Part shown: positions 55,407 through 64,000 of the stretch, piece after piece
Numbering within the stretch: position 1 is the first letter of the stretch
Layout: each line of letters begins with the position of its first letter
Assembly: GCF_004000275.1 (NCBI RefSeq)
Contig: NZ_RCIP01000001.1
Span: 1,480,749 to 1,544,748, forward strand
DNA from: Saccharospirillum alexandrii
Lineage (GTDB): Bacteria > Pseudomonadota > Gammaproteobacteria > Pseudomonadales > Natronospirillaceae
Length of the DNA: 64,000 nucleotides
Reading direction: 5' to 3'
Translations under genes and position numbers: made by a program
Notes under the pieces: model-generated
What the model was told of the DNA's origin: nothing
Seen by the model: the letters and a program-made list of their open reading frames with translations, nothing else
Database searches by the model: none

Positions 55407-56759
55407 ATGAATCTGACACGACGGCAGTGGATTAAGGCAGGGGCACAATTGTCCGCTGCCTCAATGCTGCCCTGGTCACTCTGGGCTGACCAGCCACAAG
55501 TCCCACACATCAACATTCAGGCCCGGGAAACGACGGCATCCTGGCTCGCCGCACCAACCCCGATCTGGGCCTACAACCAGCCAAAGTTGACATTACAACA
55601 GGGCGTCATGCAAACCGTGCGCGTGACCAATCTCTTGCCAGAGCCAACGACCATCCACTGGCACGGAGTGCGAGTTGACAATGCCATGGACGGCGTATCT
55701 GGCTTGACCCAAGCGCCCATAGAACCGGGGACCTCTTTTGATTATCACATCATGTCACCGGATGCAGGCACCTTCTGGTTTCACAGTCACCACAATACCA
55801 TTGAACAGTTGGCTCGGGGGCTTTACGGCGCACTGGTCGTCACCGGTAATAACGAGCCTCGCTTCGAGCGGGATTGGCCGTTATTGATGGATGACTGGAG
55901 TCTGAGCAGGAACGGTCGTATAGACCCGGCGTTTGCTAACCCTCACAACCAGTCACACGCGGGTCGAATGGGTAACTTTCTGACCATCAATCACCAGGCT
56001 GGTCCCTGGCGGAGTGAGGCAAACGCGGGCGAACGAGTCAGGCTGCGGCTGATCAACGCCGCCACCAATAGGATTCTGCAGTTACATGCCGCATTCCCGG
56101 GGGCGTTGTGGCTCGCCAAAGATGGCCAGCCGCTCGCCATCCCCGAACCGGTTCCCGAGGTGATTATCCTGGGGCCGGGTGAACGCTGGGATATTGGGTG
56201 GATTGCCCGTGACGCCGGCCAATTACTGGAAGTCAGTGGCGATGAGCCCCTGCTCGTTGCTCAGGTTGACCTGAACCCGTCTGACGGCACAGAGGTCCCT
56301 GCTTTCCCGGATGCAATGGCGTTACCGGCCAACCCCATGCCTCACTTGCCAGCCGGTGTAAACCAACGCGTACCGGTGCCCCTCGAAGGCGGAACAATGG
56401 GGCGGTTGCAGTCGGCCCAATACCAGGGCGAGCCTCATACTTTTAGAGAACTGGCTAGAAATGGCCAGTTCTGGGCGATCAGTGGGCAAACGGGCATGAC
56501 TGAAACTCCCCTCTTTCGTGCCCGGCAAGGAGAGTCGGTTGAACTGCTGCTCGACAATCGAACAGCCTTTCCACACACCGTACACTGGCACGGTCATCAT
56601 GCCTGGGAGAATGGGCGGTGGCATGACAGCCTAACGCTGTTAAGAGGTCAGCAAAAGGCTGTCCGATTGATAGCCGGAAATCCCGGTAAATGGCTTATTC
56701 ATTGCCACATGATAGACCACCAGGCGACCGGGATGATGACCTGGTTTGAAGTTGTTTAA
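55407..56759 (+). CDS. Tat-exported multicopper oxidase
   Basis: 450-residue laccase-type oxidase. Twin-arginine signal (TRRQWIKAGAQLSAASML). All four copper motifs are intact: TIHWHGVRVD, FWFHSHHN, FPHTVHWHGHHAW and HCHMIDHQATGMM, giving complete T1 and T2/T3 sites. It groups by length with compact CueO/SufI-like proteins but lacks the long Met-rich insert of CueO. Likely substrates are Cu(I) or small phenolics; neither is proved. Flanked by two cytochrome c genes. Confidence 0.92.
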   Translation: MNLTRRQWIKAGAQLSAASMLPWSLWADQPQVPHINIQARETTASWLAAPTPIWAYNQPKLTLQQGVMQTVRVTNLLPEPTTIHWHGVRVDNAMDGVSGLTQAPIEPGTSFDYHIMSPDAGTFWFHSHHNTIEQLARGLYGALVVTGNNEPRFERDWPLLMDDWSLSRNGRIDPAFANPHNQSHAGRMGNFLTINHQAGPWRSEANAGERVRLRLINAATNRILQLHAAFPGALWLAKDGQPLAIPEPVPEVIILGPGERWDIGWIARDAGQLLEVSGDEPLLVAQVDLNPSDGTEVPAFPDAMALPANPMPHLPAGVNQRVPVPLEGGTMGRLQSAQYQGEPHTFRELARNGQFWAISGQTGMTETPLFRARQGESVELLLDNRTAFPHTVHWHGHHAWENGRWHDSLTLLRGQQKAVRLIAGNPGKWLIHCHMIDHQATGMMTWFEVV

Positions 56760-56794
56760 CAAAAGTAGCGGTCCAAACAGAATAAGGTAATGCC

Positions 56795-57283
56795 ATGAAG
56801 TTTATTTGGGTAACAGCAGCAGTAATGGGGCTCGCTGCCTGCACAGAAAATCAAGGGGCTGCGCAGAATGCGGGCGAAACCATCGATACTTCAAGTATCT
56901 CACTCGAACCAAAAGTGGGTACGGAACGTTGGTACACACCAGTGGAGGTAACGCGTGGAAAAGAGGTTTTTGGAGAAAACTGCGCCGGTTGCCATGGACA
57001 AAATGCTGAATCCACACCCAGTTGGAAATCAGTGGCAGCAAACGGCCAGTACCCGCCTCCCCCGTTAAATGGCACAGCCCATGCCTGGCACCACCCCTTG
57101 GATGTCCTCAAAATGGTTATTGAACAGGGTGGAGAACCGGTGGGCGGCGTGATGCCTGCCTGGGGCGACAGATTAAGCGACCGCCAAATCATAGATGTCA
57201 TCGCCAGCTTTCAAAGCTACTGGCCAGATGACGTTTACCAGAGCTGGCTAGAGCGTGAACAGTCCAGGCGTGGCAGTCAGTAG
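56795..57283 (+). CDS. Lipoprotein c-type cytochrome
   Basis: 162 residues with a lipoprotein signal (MKFIWVTAAVMGLAAC, Cys16), haem-binding CAGCH (about 64-68) and an axial Met in GGVMPAWGD. Starts 35 nt after the oxidase stop and is very probably cotranscribed. As a membrane-tethered cytochrome it is a candidate electron partner for the oxidase. Confidence 0.87.
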   Translation: MKFIWVTAAVMGLAACTENQGAAQNAGETIDTSSISLEPKVGTERWYTPVEVTRGKEVFGENCAGCHGQNAESTPSWKSVAANGQYPPPPLNGTAHAWHHPLDVLKMVIEQGGEPVGGVMPAWGDRLSDRQIIDVIASFQSYWPDDVYQSWLEREQSRRGSQ

Positions 57284-57334
57284 TCCATAGAGAAGCCAGA
57301 CTTCAAAACTCGAGGATTAAAAGTCGGAGGGTGT

Positions 57335-57623
57335 ATGGAAAGCGAGAAAGACAGAACAACGCATTACCGGGAAGGAAGCCTGACGCTACCTGAAAGCTGA
57401 TGTTAAAGCACAAGCTTGGGTGCCCTTGGTGGCCATTGTTCTGGACCTACTCGTTCTAGGTGGCTTTATCTGGGTGAAGTTAAACACCGATCCATTTGTG
57501 ATTGGTGTAGCGGTCGTCACCATGATAGTGATCGCCACAGCGGAACAGATCTTCCTGAAGAAATCTCCAGAATCTGCGCAAGCAGAAAAGAAAACCGCTG
57601 GTACTCATCATCACCGCCAATGA
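57335..57623 (+). pseudogene. Small membrane protein gene with an apparent frameshift
   Basis: An ATG at 57335 with a strong GGAGG begins MESEKDRTTHYREGSLTLPES and then stops. The +1 frame entered near 57381-57390 continues RYLKADVKAQAWVPLVAIVLDLL... to 57623, with two membrane helices and a HHH tail; it has no ATG or good ribosome-binding site of its own, only a GTG at 57420. One base removed or two added around 57380 would fuse them into a protein of about 95 residues. Either a real mutation, a sequencing error or programmed frameshifting. Family unknown. Confidence 0.6.
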
Positions 57624-57846
57624 ACATTAAGCTCTTGCCCAATGAAACCTTAGGATGTATAGCACCCGCCCGAGGGAATAAGGATCGTTTAACAGGTCGG
57701 CGAAGGTATCGAGCTAAGGTTTCGTCGGAAAGGGGATTAAATATTAGTATTTACAAATACAAACCTTTAATGCGGTACAGATAACCTTCACTGTATGCAG
57801 ACAGATTAATGTACCAGCTCGAAAATCTGAATGGAGGACAAAAATC

Positions 57847-58233
57847 ATGAGTTACACCATCAACCGACTGATCCAGAACGCCGATTTCGATACTGTCGAC
57901 GCTCGTACCCGTAAAGCCCTGGCAGATCAGGGGTTTGGGGTACTGACAGAAATTGATGTTCAGGCCACCATGAAAAAGAAACTGGACAAAGAGATGGCTC
58001 CCTATCGAATTCTCGGTGCCTGCAACCCGACAATGGCATTTGAGGCCATCGGTCTTGAACCACGCGCCGGCGCGATGCTGCCCTGTAACGTCATTCTTCG
58101 ATCGATCGAAGACGGCGTCGAAGTGAGCGCAATCGACCCCGTGGCCTCAATGAGTGCGATAGAAAACGATGAACTGAAAGCCGTTGCCGGTCAGGTAAGG
58201 GACTTGTTAACTAAAGCAGTTATGTCTGTGTAG
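57847..58233 (+). CDS. DUF302 family protein
   Basis: 128-residue cytoplasmic protein of DUF302 (TIR-like YcgL-type alpha/beta fold), with the typical GFGVLTEIDVQATMKKKL and YRILGACNPTMAFEAI segments. GGAGG lies before the ATG. DUF302 proteins are often encoded with copper or redox genes, as here at the end of the multicopper oxidase run. Function unknown. Followed by a terminator. Confidence 0.9.
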   Translation: MSYTINRLIQNADFDTVDARTRKALADQGFGVLTEIDVQATMKKKLDKEMAPYRILGACNPTMAFEAIGLEPRAGAMLPCNVILRSIEDGVEVSAIDPVASMSAIENDELKAVAGQVRDLLTKAVMSV

Positions 58234-58247
58234 TAAGGCTAGCAATC

Positions 58248-58272
58248 GCCCTGCCTGACTGGCAGGGCAATT
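58248..58272 (+). terminator. Intrinsic terminator after the DUF302 gene
   Basis: Perfect 8 bp stem GCCCTGCC / GGCAGGGC with a TGACT loop and a short AATTTG tail, 15 nt after the stop. It may also serve the convergent malic enzyme gene. Confidence 0.7.
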
Positions 58273-58312
58273 TGTTAACATTAACACGGGATTCAACCAG
58301 TCAACGCCCCGC

Positions 58313-59992
58313 TCACACAGCCCGGCGACGATACTGACGATAACGAGGTGTCCAGAAGTTCGCCTCGATGGTTTCGCGGACCTGTTCTTCGCTGCTCATC
58401 AGGGCTACGCCATCGGCCTGGGCCTGACGTGCTACTTCAAAAGCAATCAGCTTGCTGGTTTCGCGAATGTCGGCCAGCGGTGGTAGCAAGGCGCCCTCAC
58501 CGGTTTGCACCATGGGTGCCTGATTGGCCAGCGCCTTTGAAGCGGCCATCAACATGGTGTCGGTGATGCGTTCGGCACCGACCGCCAGCGCACCAAGCCC
58601 AATGCCCGGGAAGATGTAGGCATTGTTGCACTGGGCGATGGGGTACGTCTGGCCATTGACCGTTACCGGCCCAAACGGAGAGCCTGTTGCCACCAGCGCC
58701 TGACCATCGGTCCAGGCCAGCACGTCGGCCGGGGTGGCCTCGACTTTGGACGTCGGGTTCGACAATGGCATGACCACAGGCCGTGCACAGCCGGCATGCA
58801 ACGCCTTAATGACGTCCTCAGTGAACAAACCACGCTGCCCGGAAACACCAATCAGAATAGTTGGGTTCGCGTGTTTCACGACATCCAGCAAGTCGGTACC
58901 AGACCAGTCGGCAACCGTGTCGGCTGGCTGGGCCAGCCGCGCCTGAAAGTCGTAAAGGTCCACCATATCGCTGGTCAGCAACCCAAAGCGGTCGACCATA
59001 AAGACGCGCTTGCGGGCTTCGGCTTCCGACAGGCCTTCATCCTGCATCGCCACGATGATCTGCTCGGCAATACCGCAGCCGGCGGAACCGGCACCCACGA
59101 ACGCAACGCGCTGTTCGCTGACCGGTTCGCCCTTGGCTTTACAAGCCGCCAACAGCGTTGCCACGCAGACCGATGCCGTGCCCTGAATGTCATCATTAAA
59201 GCAGCACAGTTCTTCGCGGTAGCGTTCCAGCAACGGCATGGCGTTGGTCTGGGCAAAATCTTCGAACTGCAACAGGGCATCGGGCCAGCGGCGTTTTACG
59301 GCCTGAATGAACTGCTCGATAAACGCATCGTACTCGTCCTGGCTGATGCGGTTATGGCGCCAGCCCATGTACATAGGGTCGTTCAACAACGTCTGATTGT
59401 TGGTGCCCACATCCAGCATGATCGGCAGCGTGTTGGCCGGGCTGATGCCACCACAAGCGGTGTACAACGACAACTTGCCGATGGGAATGCCCATGCCCCC
59501 AATGCCCTGATCACCCAGGCCCAGAATGCGCTCGCCGTCAGTCACCACAATGACTTTCACGTTATCTTTGGTGGCACTGCGCAGCATGTCATCCATGTGG
59601 TCGCGGTCCGGGTAGCTGATGAACAGTCCCCGGTGGTTGCGATAAATATTGGAGAACTCCTGACAAGCCTCACCCACCGTCGGGGTGTAGATGATCGGCA
59701 GCATTTCCTCGAGATGATCTTCGAGCAAGCGGAAAAACAGGGTTTCGTTGTCGTCCTGAATCGAACGCAGGGCGATGTGGCGGTCCAGGTCACTCTGGCA
59801 CAACTGGTACTGGCGGTAAGCCCGCTCGGCCTGCTCTTCAATGGTCTCCACGTTTTGTGGCAACAACCCGATCAAATTGAATGAAACGCGCTCTTCCTGG
59901 GTGAAGGCACTGCCTTTGTTCAACAGCGGCAGTTCCAGCAGGGTTGGTCCGGCGTAAGGGATATAAAGCGGGCGTTTTTCAGAATTACTCAT
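58313..59992 (-). CDS. maeA: NAD-dependent malic enzyme
   Basis: Oxidatively decarboxylates malate to pyruvate with NAD+. The 559-residue protein is the size of E. coli MaeA (SfcA). Motifs include the N-terminal [40 protein letters not shown], the [20 protein letters not shown] metal-binding segment and the second dinucleotide motif [14 protein letters not shown]. Links the shunt product malate to pyruvate dehydrogenase elsewhere in the window. Single gene; no strong ribosome-binding site. Confidence 0.95.
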   Translation of the reverse strand: MSNSEKRPLYIPYAGPTLLELPLLNKGSAFTQEERVSFNLIGLLPQNVETIEEQAERAYRQYQLCQSDLDRHIALRSIQDDNETLFFRLLEDHLEEMLPIIYTPTVGEACQEFSNIYRNHRGLFISYPDRDHMDDMLRSATKDNVKVIVVTDGERILGLGDQGIGGMGIPIGKLSLYTACGGISPANTLPIMLDVGTNNQTLLNDPMYMGWRHNRISQDEYDAFIEQFIQAVKRRWPDALLQFEDFAQTNAMPLLERYREELCCFNDDIQGTASVCVATLLAACKAKGEPVSEQRVAFVGAGSAGCGIAEQIIVAMQDEGLSEAEARKRVFMVDRFGLLTSDMVDLYDFQARLAQPADTVADWSGTDLLDVVKHANPTILIGVSGQRGLFTEDVIKALHAGCARPVVMPLSNPTSKVEATPADVLAWTDGQALVATGSPFGPVTVNGQTYPIAQCNNAYIFPGIGLGALAVGAERITDTMLMAASKALANQAPMVQTGEGALLPPLADIRETSKLIAFEVARQAQADGVALMSSEEQVRETIEANFWTPRYRQYRRRAV

Positions 59993-60149
59993 AATGGGTT
60001 GGTCTGTTCCATGTCATTAATCGAATTTATCGGTCAGTAATGGACGTATTTTAGCATCAATACAGCACCCTGTTCCCGCCACCTCCGGGTAGAATTACCG
60101 GGCCAGGCAGCGGGAACCTGCGTTCCAACCCGTGAATCCGGGTCTGTGC

Positions 60150-61145
60150 TCAGGGTGTCTGGTTGGCATCGAGTGCCGCTTCAATAACGTCGGCGCCGAT
60201 TTGTGGTTCGTACTCCTGCCACAAGGGCTTCATGGCATTCTGCCATTGGACCAATTGCTCCAACGTCGGCTCGTGCAAGGTCACGCCAGACATGGACGCA
60301 ATGGCGGCTCGGTCATTCTGGTTTTTCGCCAGCGCCACGGCATTGCCGTATTTCACCGACATTTCCATGGCAAATCTGAACTCCTGACGTTGCTCTTCCG
60401 TCAGGCTGTTCCAGAAATCGGTATTGGTGATCACCATATAATCCAGTACGCCATGATTCGATTGCATCATGAACGGTTGGTGCTCATAGAAGGCTTGCGA
60501 ATAGATGTTTGACCAGGTGTTCTCCTGCCCCTGAATCTCATTATCGGCCAGTGCCTGGTAGACTCGACCAAAGGCCATGGGCACCGCTTCGGCATCGAGC
60601 AATTCAAACTGCTTTTGCAGCACTTCAGAGGTCATGGTCCGAAAGCGCAGGCCCGCCAGGTCATCCGGCCGGGTAAAATCCCGGTTCGCGGTCAACTGTT
60701 TAAGACCGTTATGCAGATAGCCCAGCCCCAGAATGCCGTCGGACTGCATATGGGTCAGCAGGTTCAGACCGGTCGGGCTATTCTGAAAGCGTTCGACCGC
60801 CTCCATGTTGGCGAACAAAAAAGGCAGGTCATACACCATCAACTGCCCGGTATAGGCTTCAAACTTAGACAGTGACGGGGCCGCGAAGTGGATGCGACCT
60901 TCAGCAATGGCGACTACGGCTTCGTCGTCGTCCATCAGTTCGGTGTTGGGATAAATCTCAATCTGAAACTGATCCCCCAGCCGACGCTCAATCATCGATT
61001 TGAACATCAGTGCCATTTTGCCCTTGGGTGTGTTCTCACTGACAACGTGAGAAAAAATCAGGGTCTGGGGTTCGGCCGAGGCAAACCCGGCAACCAGCAC
61101 GCAAGGCAATGCGAGTCGCAACCAGCGGAAAGAGAGCAGCGTCAT
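60150..61145 (-). CDS. TRAP transporter substrate-binding protein, DctP type (orphan)
   Basis: 331-residue periplasmic protein: signal peptide (cleavage ASA|EP, residue 24), DctP fold with SHVVSENTPKGKMA, the substrate-Arg segment LRFRTMTSEV and the ENTWSNIYSQAFYE signature of C4-dicarboxylate (malate/succinate/fumarate) binding proteins. The membrane subunits DctQ and DctM are not adjacent on either side, so it is an orphan that must use membrane components encoded elsewhere or act as a sensor. Neighbouring malic enzyme fits a C4-acid role. Confidence 0.9.
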   Translation of the reverse strand: MTLLSFRWLRLALPCVLVAGFASAEPQTLIFSHVVSENTPKGKMALMFKSMIERRLGDQFQIEIYPNTELMDDDEAVVAIAEGRIHFAAPSLSKFEAYTGQLMVYDLPFLFANMEAVERFQNSPTGLNLLTHMQSDGILGLGYLHNGLKQLTANRDFTRPDDLAGLRFRTMTSEVLQKQFELLDAEAVPMAFGRVYQALADNEIQGQENTWSNIYSQAFYEHQPFMMQSNHGVLDYMVITNTDFWNSLTEEQRQEFRFAMEMSVKYGNAVALAKNQNDRAAIASMSGVTLHEPTLEQLVQWQNAMKPLWQEYEPQIGADVIEAALDANQTP

Positions 61146-61340
61146 GAATGATTCCTGTGATTCGAATTGTTGTAATGGTAGGTCGCCGCAGCGCCAACCT
61201 AAATGGTTAGCAAGAATGGCGCCACCCCCACAAGGCCGTGACGACGCGAAGATGCATTAGATGACGGGTAGAAATCCACCCAAAGATAGCCCGAAAGTGG
61301 CGGAATCCCATCCATCCATTCAGATTGGCTGGCAAAAACG

Positions 61341-62780
61341 CTACTGCGGACGACGCTGCTTTTTGCGCTTGCCACTGACCACGTCAAAAACCACACCGGA
61401 AATGGGTGTGAAACGTGACACTCGAAAAACCAGATCACGCACGCGACCGCGTTGCTTCACCCGCAACTCCGGCGCTTTCGGCAAGTACCACAAAGCAACA
61501 ACAGCCCTAAGCACCGCAGAGATAACAAATATGACCCAGATGGGACGCTCAATAGGCCATGACCAATTGCCTATAACGAGGGCATCCGGCACCCAACTGA
61601 TCAGATAACCGCCGCTGATGGCACCGACAAACACAGCAGCCGCGCCAATGGTGGACTGCATGGCGGCGTAGCCTGCGAATTCGCTGTCGTCGGGTTTCAG
61701 ATCATAGAGATAATTTGATGTTGCCAGCGTAAACCCGGCCCAGGCGGCACCGCCCAGCATTTGCACACCCATCAGATACACCAGGTTATCGGAAAACAGC
61801 CAGAGCACCGGCAACACCGGTATGACCGTGGCACCCAGAGCCATGACATAGCGGTTACCCTTGCGGTCGGCAATGCGCCCCCAATACCGCAGCAACACGA
61901 ACTGAACCAGAATGGAAGCCGCCGTGTTCAGCGTAAATTGCAGGTAGGTGAATTGCAGGTCGCGCAGCATATAAACGGCAAAAAACGGTGCCGACAAGGC
62001 CACCATGCATTGCATGCCGGCCAGAAACAACGTGAAGCGCCGAAATCGCTGGTCGGCAAAGGCGCGTTTCATGCTGCGCAGCGTATGTACCAGGCCGCGG
62101 CCACGGGAGTGATCTGGCCGGTAAGGGTCGTACATCCGGTGCAGGTAACGGGTGGACAGACCGCGGCCAACTACGGCAATGAGAAACAAAGCCGCAAAGC
62201 CCAGTGATTCAACACCCAGCGAGGCCGAGCCGTTCAGCAACAGGCCTCCCGACAGAAAGGCGAAGAAAGACGTCGCCATGGCCAGCCGGGAACGAACACC
62301 AAAGTAGCGCCCGCGCAACCGGGAGGGCACCAGGTTGCCCATCAGGGCTTTCCATTGCGGTTGCGCCAGGTTAGACGCGCCGTGATAGACAATGGCACAG
62401 CCGATCAACAGAGGCACCCGGGCACCCTCGGGCCAGGGTAATGGCACCGCGAGAGCACACAGCCCCATCAGTGAGAGGGTTTGCACGGCAGCGCCAACCA
62501 CGATCAGACTGCGACGCGGCCAATAGCCGCCAAGCCAGACCGACAGTATCTGAAACAGGCCGCCCAGTAGCTGCGGTATGCCGGTCAGCCACCCGATCTG
62601 CACGCTGCTTGCCCGCAAGAAAATCGCGAAGGCGTTGAGAAACTGATCCACCGTCCCGGTCATCACTGAAGACGCCACGCTGTCTTTCATCGACACCGTC
62701 AGGCTGTCACGGACCCGTTTCGCCTGCGTGGGCTCTGGCGGTGGCGTTACGGCTATGCTTGGCGATGCAGGTTCAGACAT
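61341..62780 (-). CDS. MFS transporter
   Basis: 479-residue protein with about 11-12 membrane helices and a long Pro/Glu-rich N-terminus (MSEPASPSIAVTPPPEPTQ). The inter-helix loop MGNLVPSRLRGRYFGVRSR after TM4 and the cationic C-terminus (GKRKKQRRPQ) are typical of an MFS subgroup of unknown substrate. The first ATG is at 62780; a TTG ten codons earlier is less likely. Follows the LysR gene by 36 nt on the same strand. Confidence 0.83.
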   Translation of the reverse strand: MSEPASPSIAVTPPPEPTQAKRVRDSLTVSMKDSVASSVMTGTVDQFLNAFAIFLRASSVQIGWLTGIPQLLGGLFQILSVWLGGYWPRRSLIVVGAAVQTLSLMGLCALAVPLPWPEGARVPLLIGCAIVYHGASNLAQPQWKALMGNLVPSRLRGRYFGVRSRLAMATSFFAFLSGGLLLNGSASLGVESLGFAALFLIAVVGRGLSTRYLHRMYDPYRPDHSRGRGLVHTLRSMKRAFADQRFRRFTLFLAGMQCMVALSAPFFAVYMLRDLQFTYLQFTLNTAASILVQFVLLRYWGRIADRKGNRYVMALGATVIPVLPVLWLFSDNLVYLMGVQMLGGAAWAGFTLATSNYLYDLKPDDSEFAGYAAMQSTIGAAAVFVGAISGGYLISWVPDALVIGNWSWPIERPIWVIFVISAVLRAVVALWYLPKAPELRVKQRGRVRDLVFRVSRFTPISGVVFDVVSGKRKKQRRPQ

Positions 62781-62816
62781 GAAAAATCCGCTTGAGACGC
62801 TATCCGGCAATGAAAC

Positions 62817-63716
62817 TCAGCTCCGGAGGTGCTCCGGACACTCCATCCGATCCGACAAAAAATCGATGAATGTTCGCACTTTAGCAGACAGATAACGCCG
62901 GCTGGTATAAACCGCATACAGCTGGCTGTTGAGCGGTGTGTAGCCCGGCAGTATCTGGGTCAGATGACCCTGCCCCAATTCCCGCTCAACCAGACCACCC
63001 GGCAAAATAGCAATGCCCATGTCATTGACCGCAGCCGACAGTAACAGCGATTCGTTGTTCGACTGCAACACGGAATTGATGGTAATTTTCACCTCGCCTT
63101 CCGGCCCGGACAGGGTAAATTCATTGCTACGAATCAGTGAGTACGCCAGCATGCTGTGCCGCGCCAGATCACTGCCCTGCTCGGGTGTACCATGGCGCTC
63201 CAGGTAGCCTGGCGAGGCAACGATGTAGAAAGGGATCGTCATCAGCGGTCGGGCAATCAGGTTGGGGTGCAGCGTGCGGCTGGCCCTAAGTGCCAGGTCG
63301 AACCCTTCTTCTACGATGTCGACAAAACGCCCGCTGATGTCGATGTCGAAGGTAACATCCGGGTAGTGTTCACGAAACTCCCGCAGTAACTGGGTGAAAT
63401 AGTCTGTTGCCAGCCACATGGGGGCGGTAAAGCGAATGGTGCCACGTGGTGTGACCGTCGCACGACTGACCGTGGCTTCGACTTCATCGAGCTCTTCAAG
63501 CATGGCCCGACACCGTTCCAGATAGACCCGGCCAGACTCGGTCACACTCAAATGACGACTGTTCCGGTTCAGCAAGCGGGCGCCCAGGCGGTTTTCCAGG
63601 TGCATGACGTGTTTGCTGACCATCGCCTTGGAGAGGCCCAGATGCTCGGCCGCCTGAACAAAACTGGCGTGGTCGACCACGGCCACCAGCACTTTCATGC
63701 TAAGCAATGTATCCAT
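62817..63716 (-). CDS. LysR-family transcriptional regulator
   Basis: 299-residue LysR protein: helix-turn-helix at about 1-60 (ASFVQAAEHLGLSKAMVSKH), linker helix and effector domain from about 88. It belongs to the broad group with single-gene targets next door; the divergent flavin reductase gene begins 128 bp away and is the likeliest target. Possibly cotranscribed with the MFS gene behind it. Confidence 0.9.
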   Translation of the reverse strand: MDTLLSMKVLVAVVDHASFVQAAEHLGLSKAMVSKHVMHLENRLGARLLNRNSRHLSVTESGRVYLERCRAMLEELDEVEATVSRATVTPRGTIRFTAPMWLATDYFTQLLREFREHYPDVTFDIDISGRFVDIVEEGFDLALRASRTLHPNLIARPLMTIPFYIVASPGYLERHGTPEQGSDLARHSMLAYSLIRSNEFTLSGPEGEVKITINSVLQSNNESLLLSAAVNDMGIAILPGGLVERELGQGHLTQILPGYTPLNSQLYAVYTSRRYLSAKVRTFIDFLSDRMECPEHLRS

Positions 63717-63844
63717 AGCTCATGGTTTCCTATTGAGAAACGATCTGTCAATAATAGCCCCATTGATTGCCGCTGGGTAGTCTTCATACTGTCGCAGTGA
63801 TACAGAATTCGGGCGGCCATTCGGTCACCCCAGAGGAGATTACT

Positions 63845-64000
63845 ATGAACAAGATCGCTGTCGTAACAGGTACAACCCGCCCGGGCCGTAACAACATTGC
63901 CGTGGCAAAATGGGTTCTCGAAAACGCTCAAAAGCGCAGTGACGCTCAATTCGAGCTGGTAGACATTGCCGACTTCGACCTGCCGGTTCTGGACGAAGGA
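63845..64000 (+). CDS. NADPH-dependent FMN reductase, N-terminal part (cut by window edge)
   Basis: 52 codons are visible, starting MNKIAVVTGTTRPGRNNIAV, with the flavodoxin-like phosphate-binding loop (GTTRPGRN) and FDLPVLDEG of the FMN_red family (quinone or chromate/azo-type reductases). GAGGAG precedes the ATG. Divergent from a LysR gene, a common arrangement for oxidative or quinone stress. The end lies beyond the window. Confidence 0.85.
   Translation, partial: MNKIAVVTGTTRPGRNNIAVAKWVLENAQKRSDAQFELVDIADFDLPVLDEG

Noticed and set aside
58796-59884. 362-codon open frame antisense to the malic enzyme gene
   Set aside because: A GC-rich shadow frame over a clearly coding gene; His/Gln/Val-rich composition typical of reverse frames.

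Overview
This 64 kb window is chromosomal DNA from a heterotrophic, probably marine gammaproteobacterium. HexR control of glucose catabolism, a zwf-pgl pair, a three-lipoyl-domain AceF, malate synthase G, EfpL (YeiP), SuhB/TrmJ/CysE synteny and a DUF4212 plus sodium-symporter pair all point that way. An Oceanospirillales-like (for example Saccharospirillum-type) host is my guess from gene content only. No tRNA, rRNA, CRISPR array, transposase, integrase or phage gene was recognised.

Layout. 0-11.3 kb: a carbon-catabolism block running from glucose-6-phosphate to acetyl-CoA, with zwf-pgl (minus strand), hexR, gapA, pyk, aceE and aceF; HexR-type palindromes lie in front of zwf/hexR and gapA. 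11.5-20.7 kb: rlmA, the DUF4212/sodium symporter pair, a LOG-family hydrolase, a SulP transporter coupled to a double universal stress protein, and a sigma54-driven aldehyde dehydrogenase. 20.7-34 kb: an AcoR-like activator divergent from the dehydrogenase, a large secreted nuclease, a LpxH-like phosphoesterase, cysE-trmJ divergent from suhB, a patatin-like lipase and several envelope proteins. 34-46.6 kb: a sulfur/inorganic-carbon region with a DUF442 protein, three coupled genes ending in a sensor-less sigma54 activator, an LCIB-type putative carbonic anhydrase next to another SulP transporter, and a persulfide-dioxygenase-like protein with two YeeE/YedE halves. 46.6-52.5 kb: efpL and the glyoxylate-shunt genes glcB and aceA around a LysR regulator. 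52.7-58.2 kb: eight same-strand genes (HupE-like protein, Tat-exported multicopper oxidase, two c-type cytochromes, small secreted and membrane proteins, DUF302) that look like an acquired periplasmic redox/metal cassette. 58.3-64 kb: NAD-malic enzyme, a solitary TRAP binding protein, an MFS transporter, a LysR regulator and the start of an FMN reductase.

The strongest unexplained signals are these. (1) Nine intergenic copies of a 100-250 bp nested palindromic element, whose stems differ in sequence from copy to copy but remain self-complementary around fixed cores. (2) A SuhB homologue that has lost the metal-binding aspartates of inositol monophosphatases. (3) The SulP-centred region, with an LCIB-like protein, a SulP-coupled activator lacking a sensor domain, two TGGCAC-type promoters and shared GTTGCAAC boxes. 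(4) An identical 15 bp palindrome in front of both glcB and aceA. (5) The multicopper oxidase/cytochrome cassette, which includes a small membrane-protein gene with an apparent frameshift.
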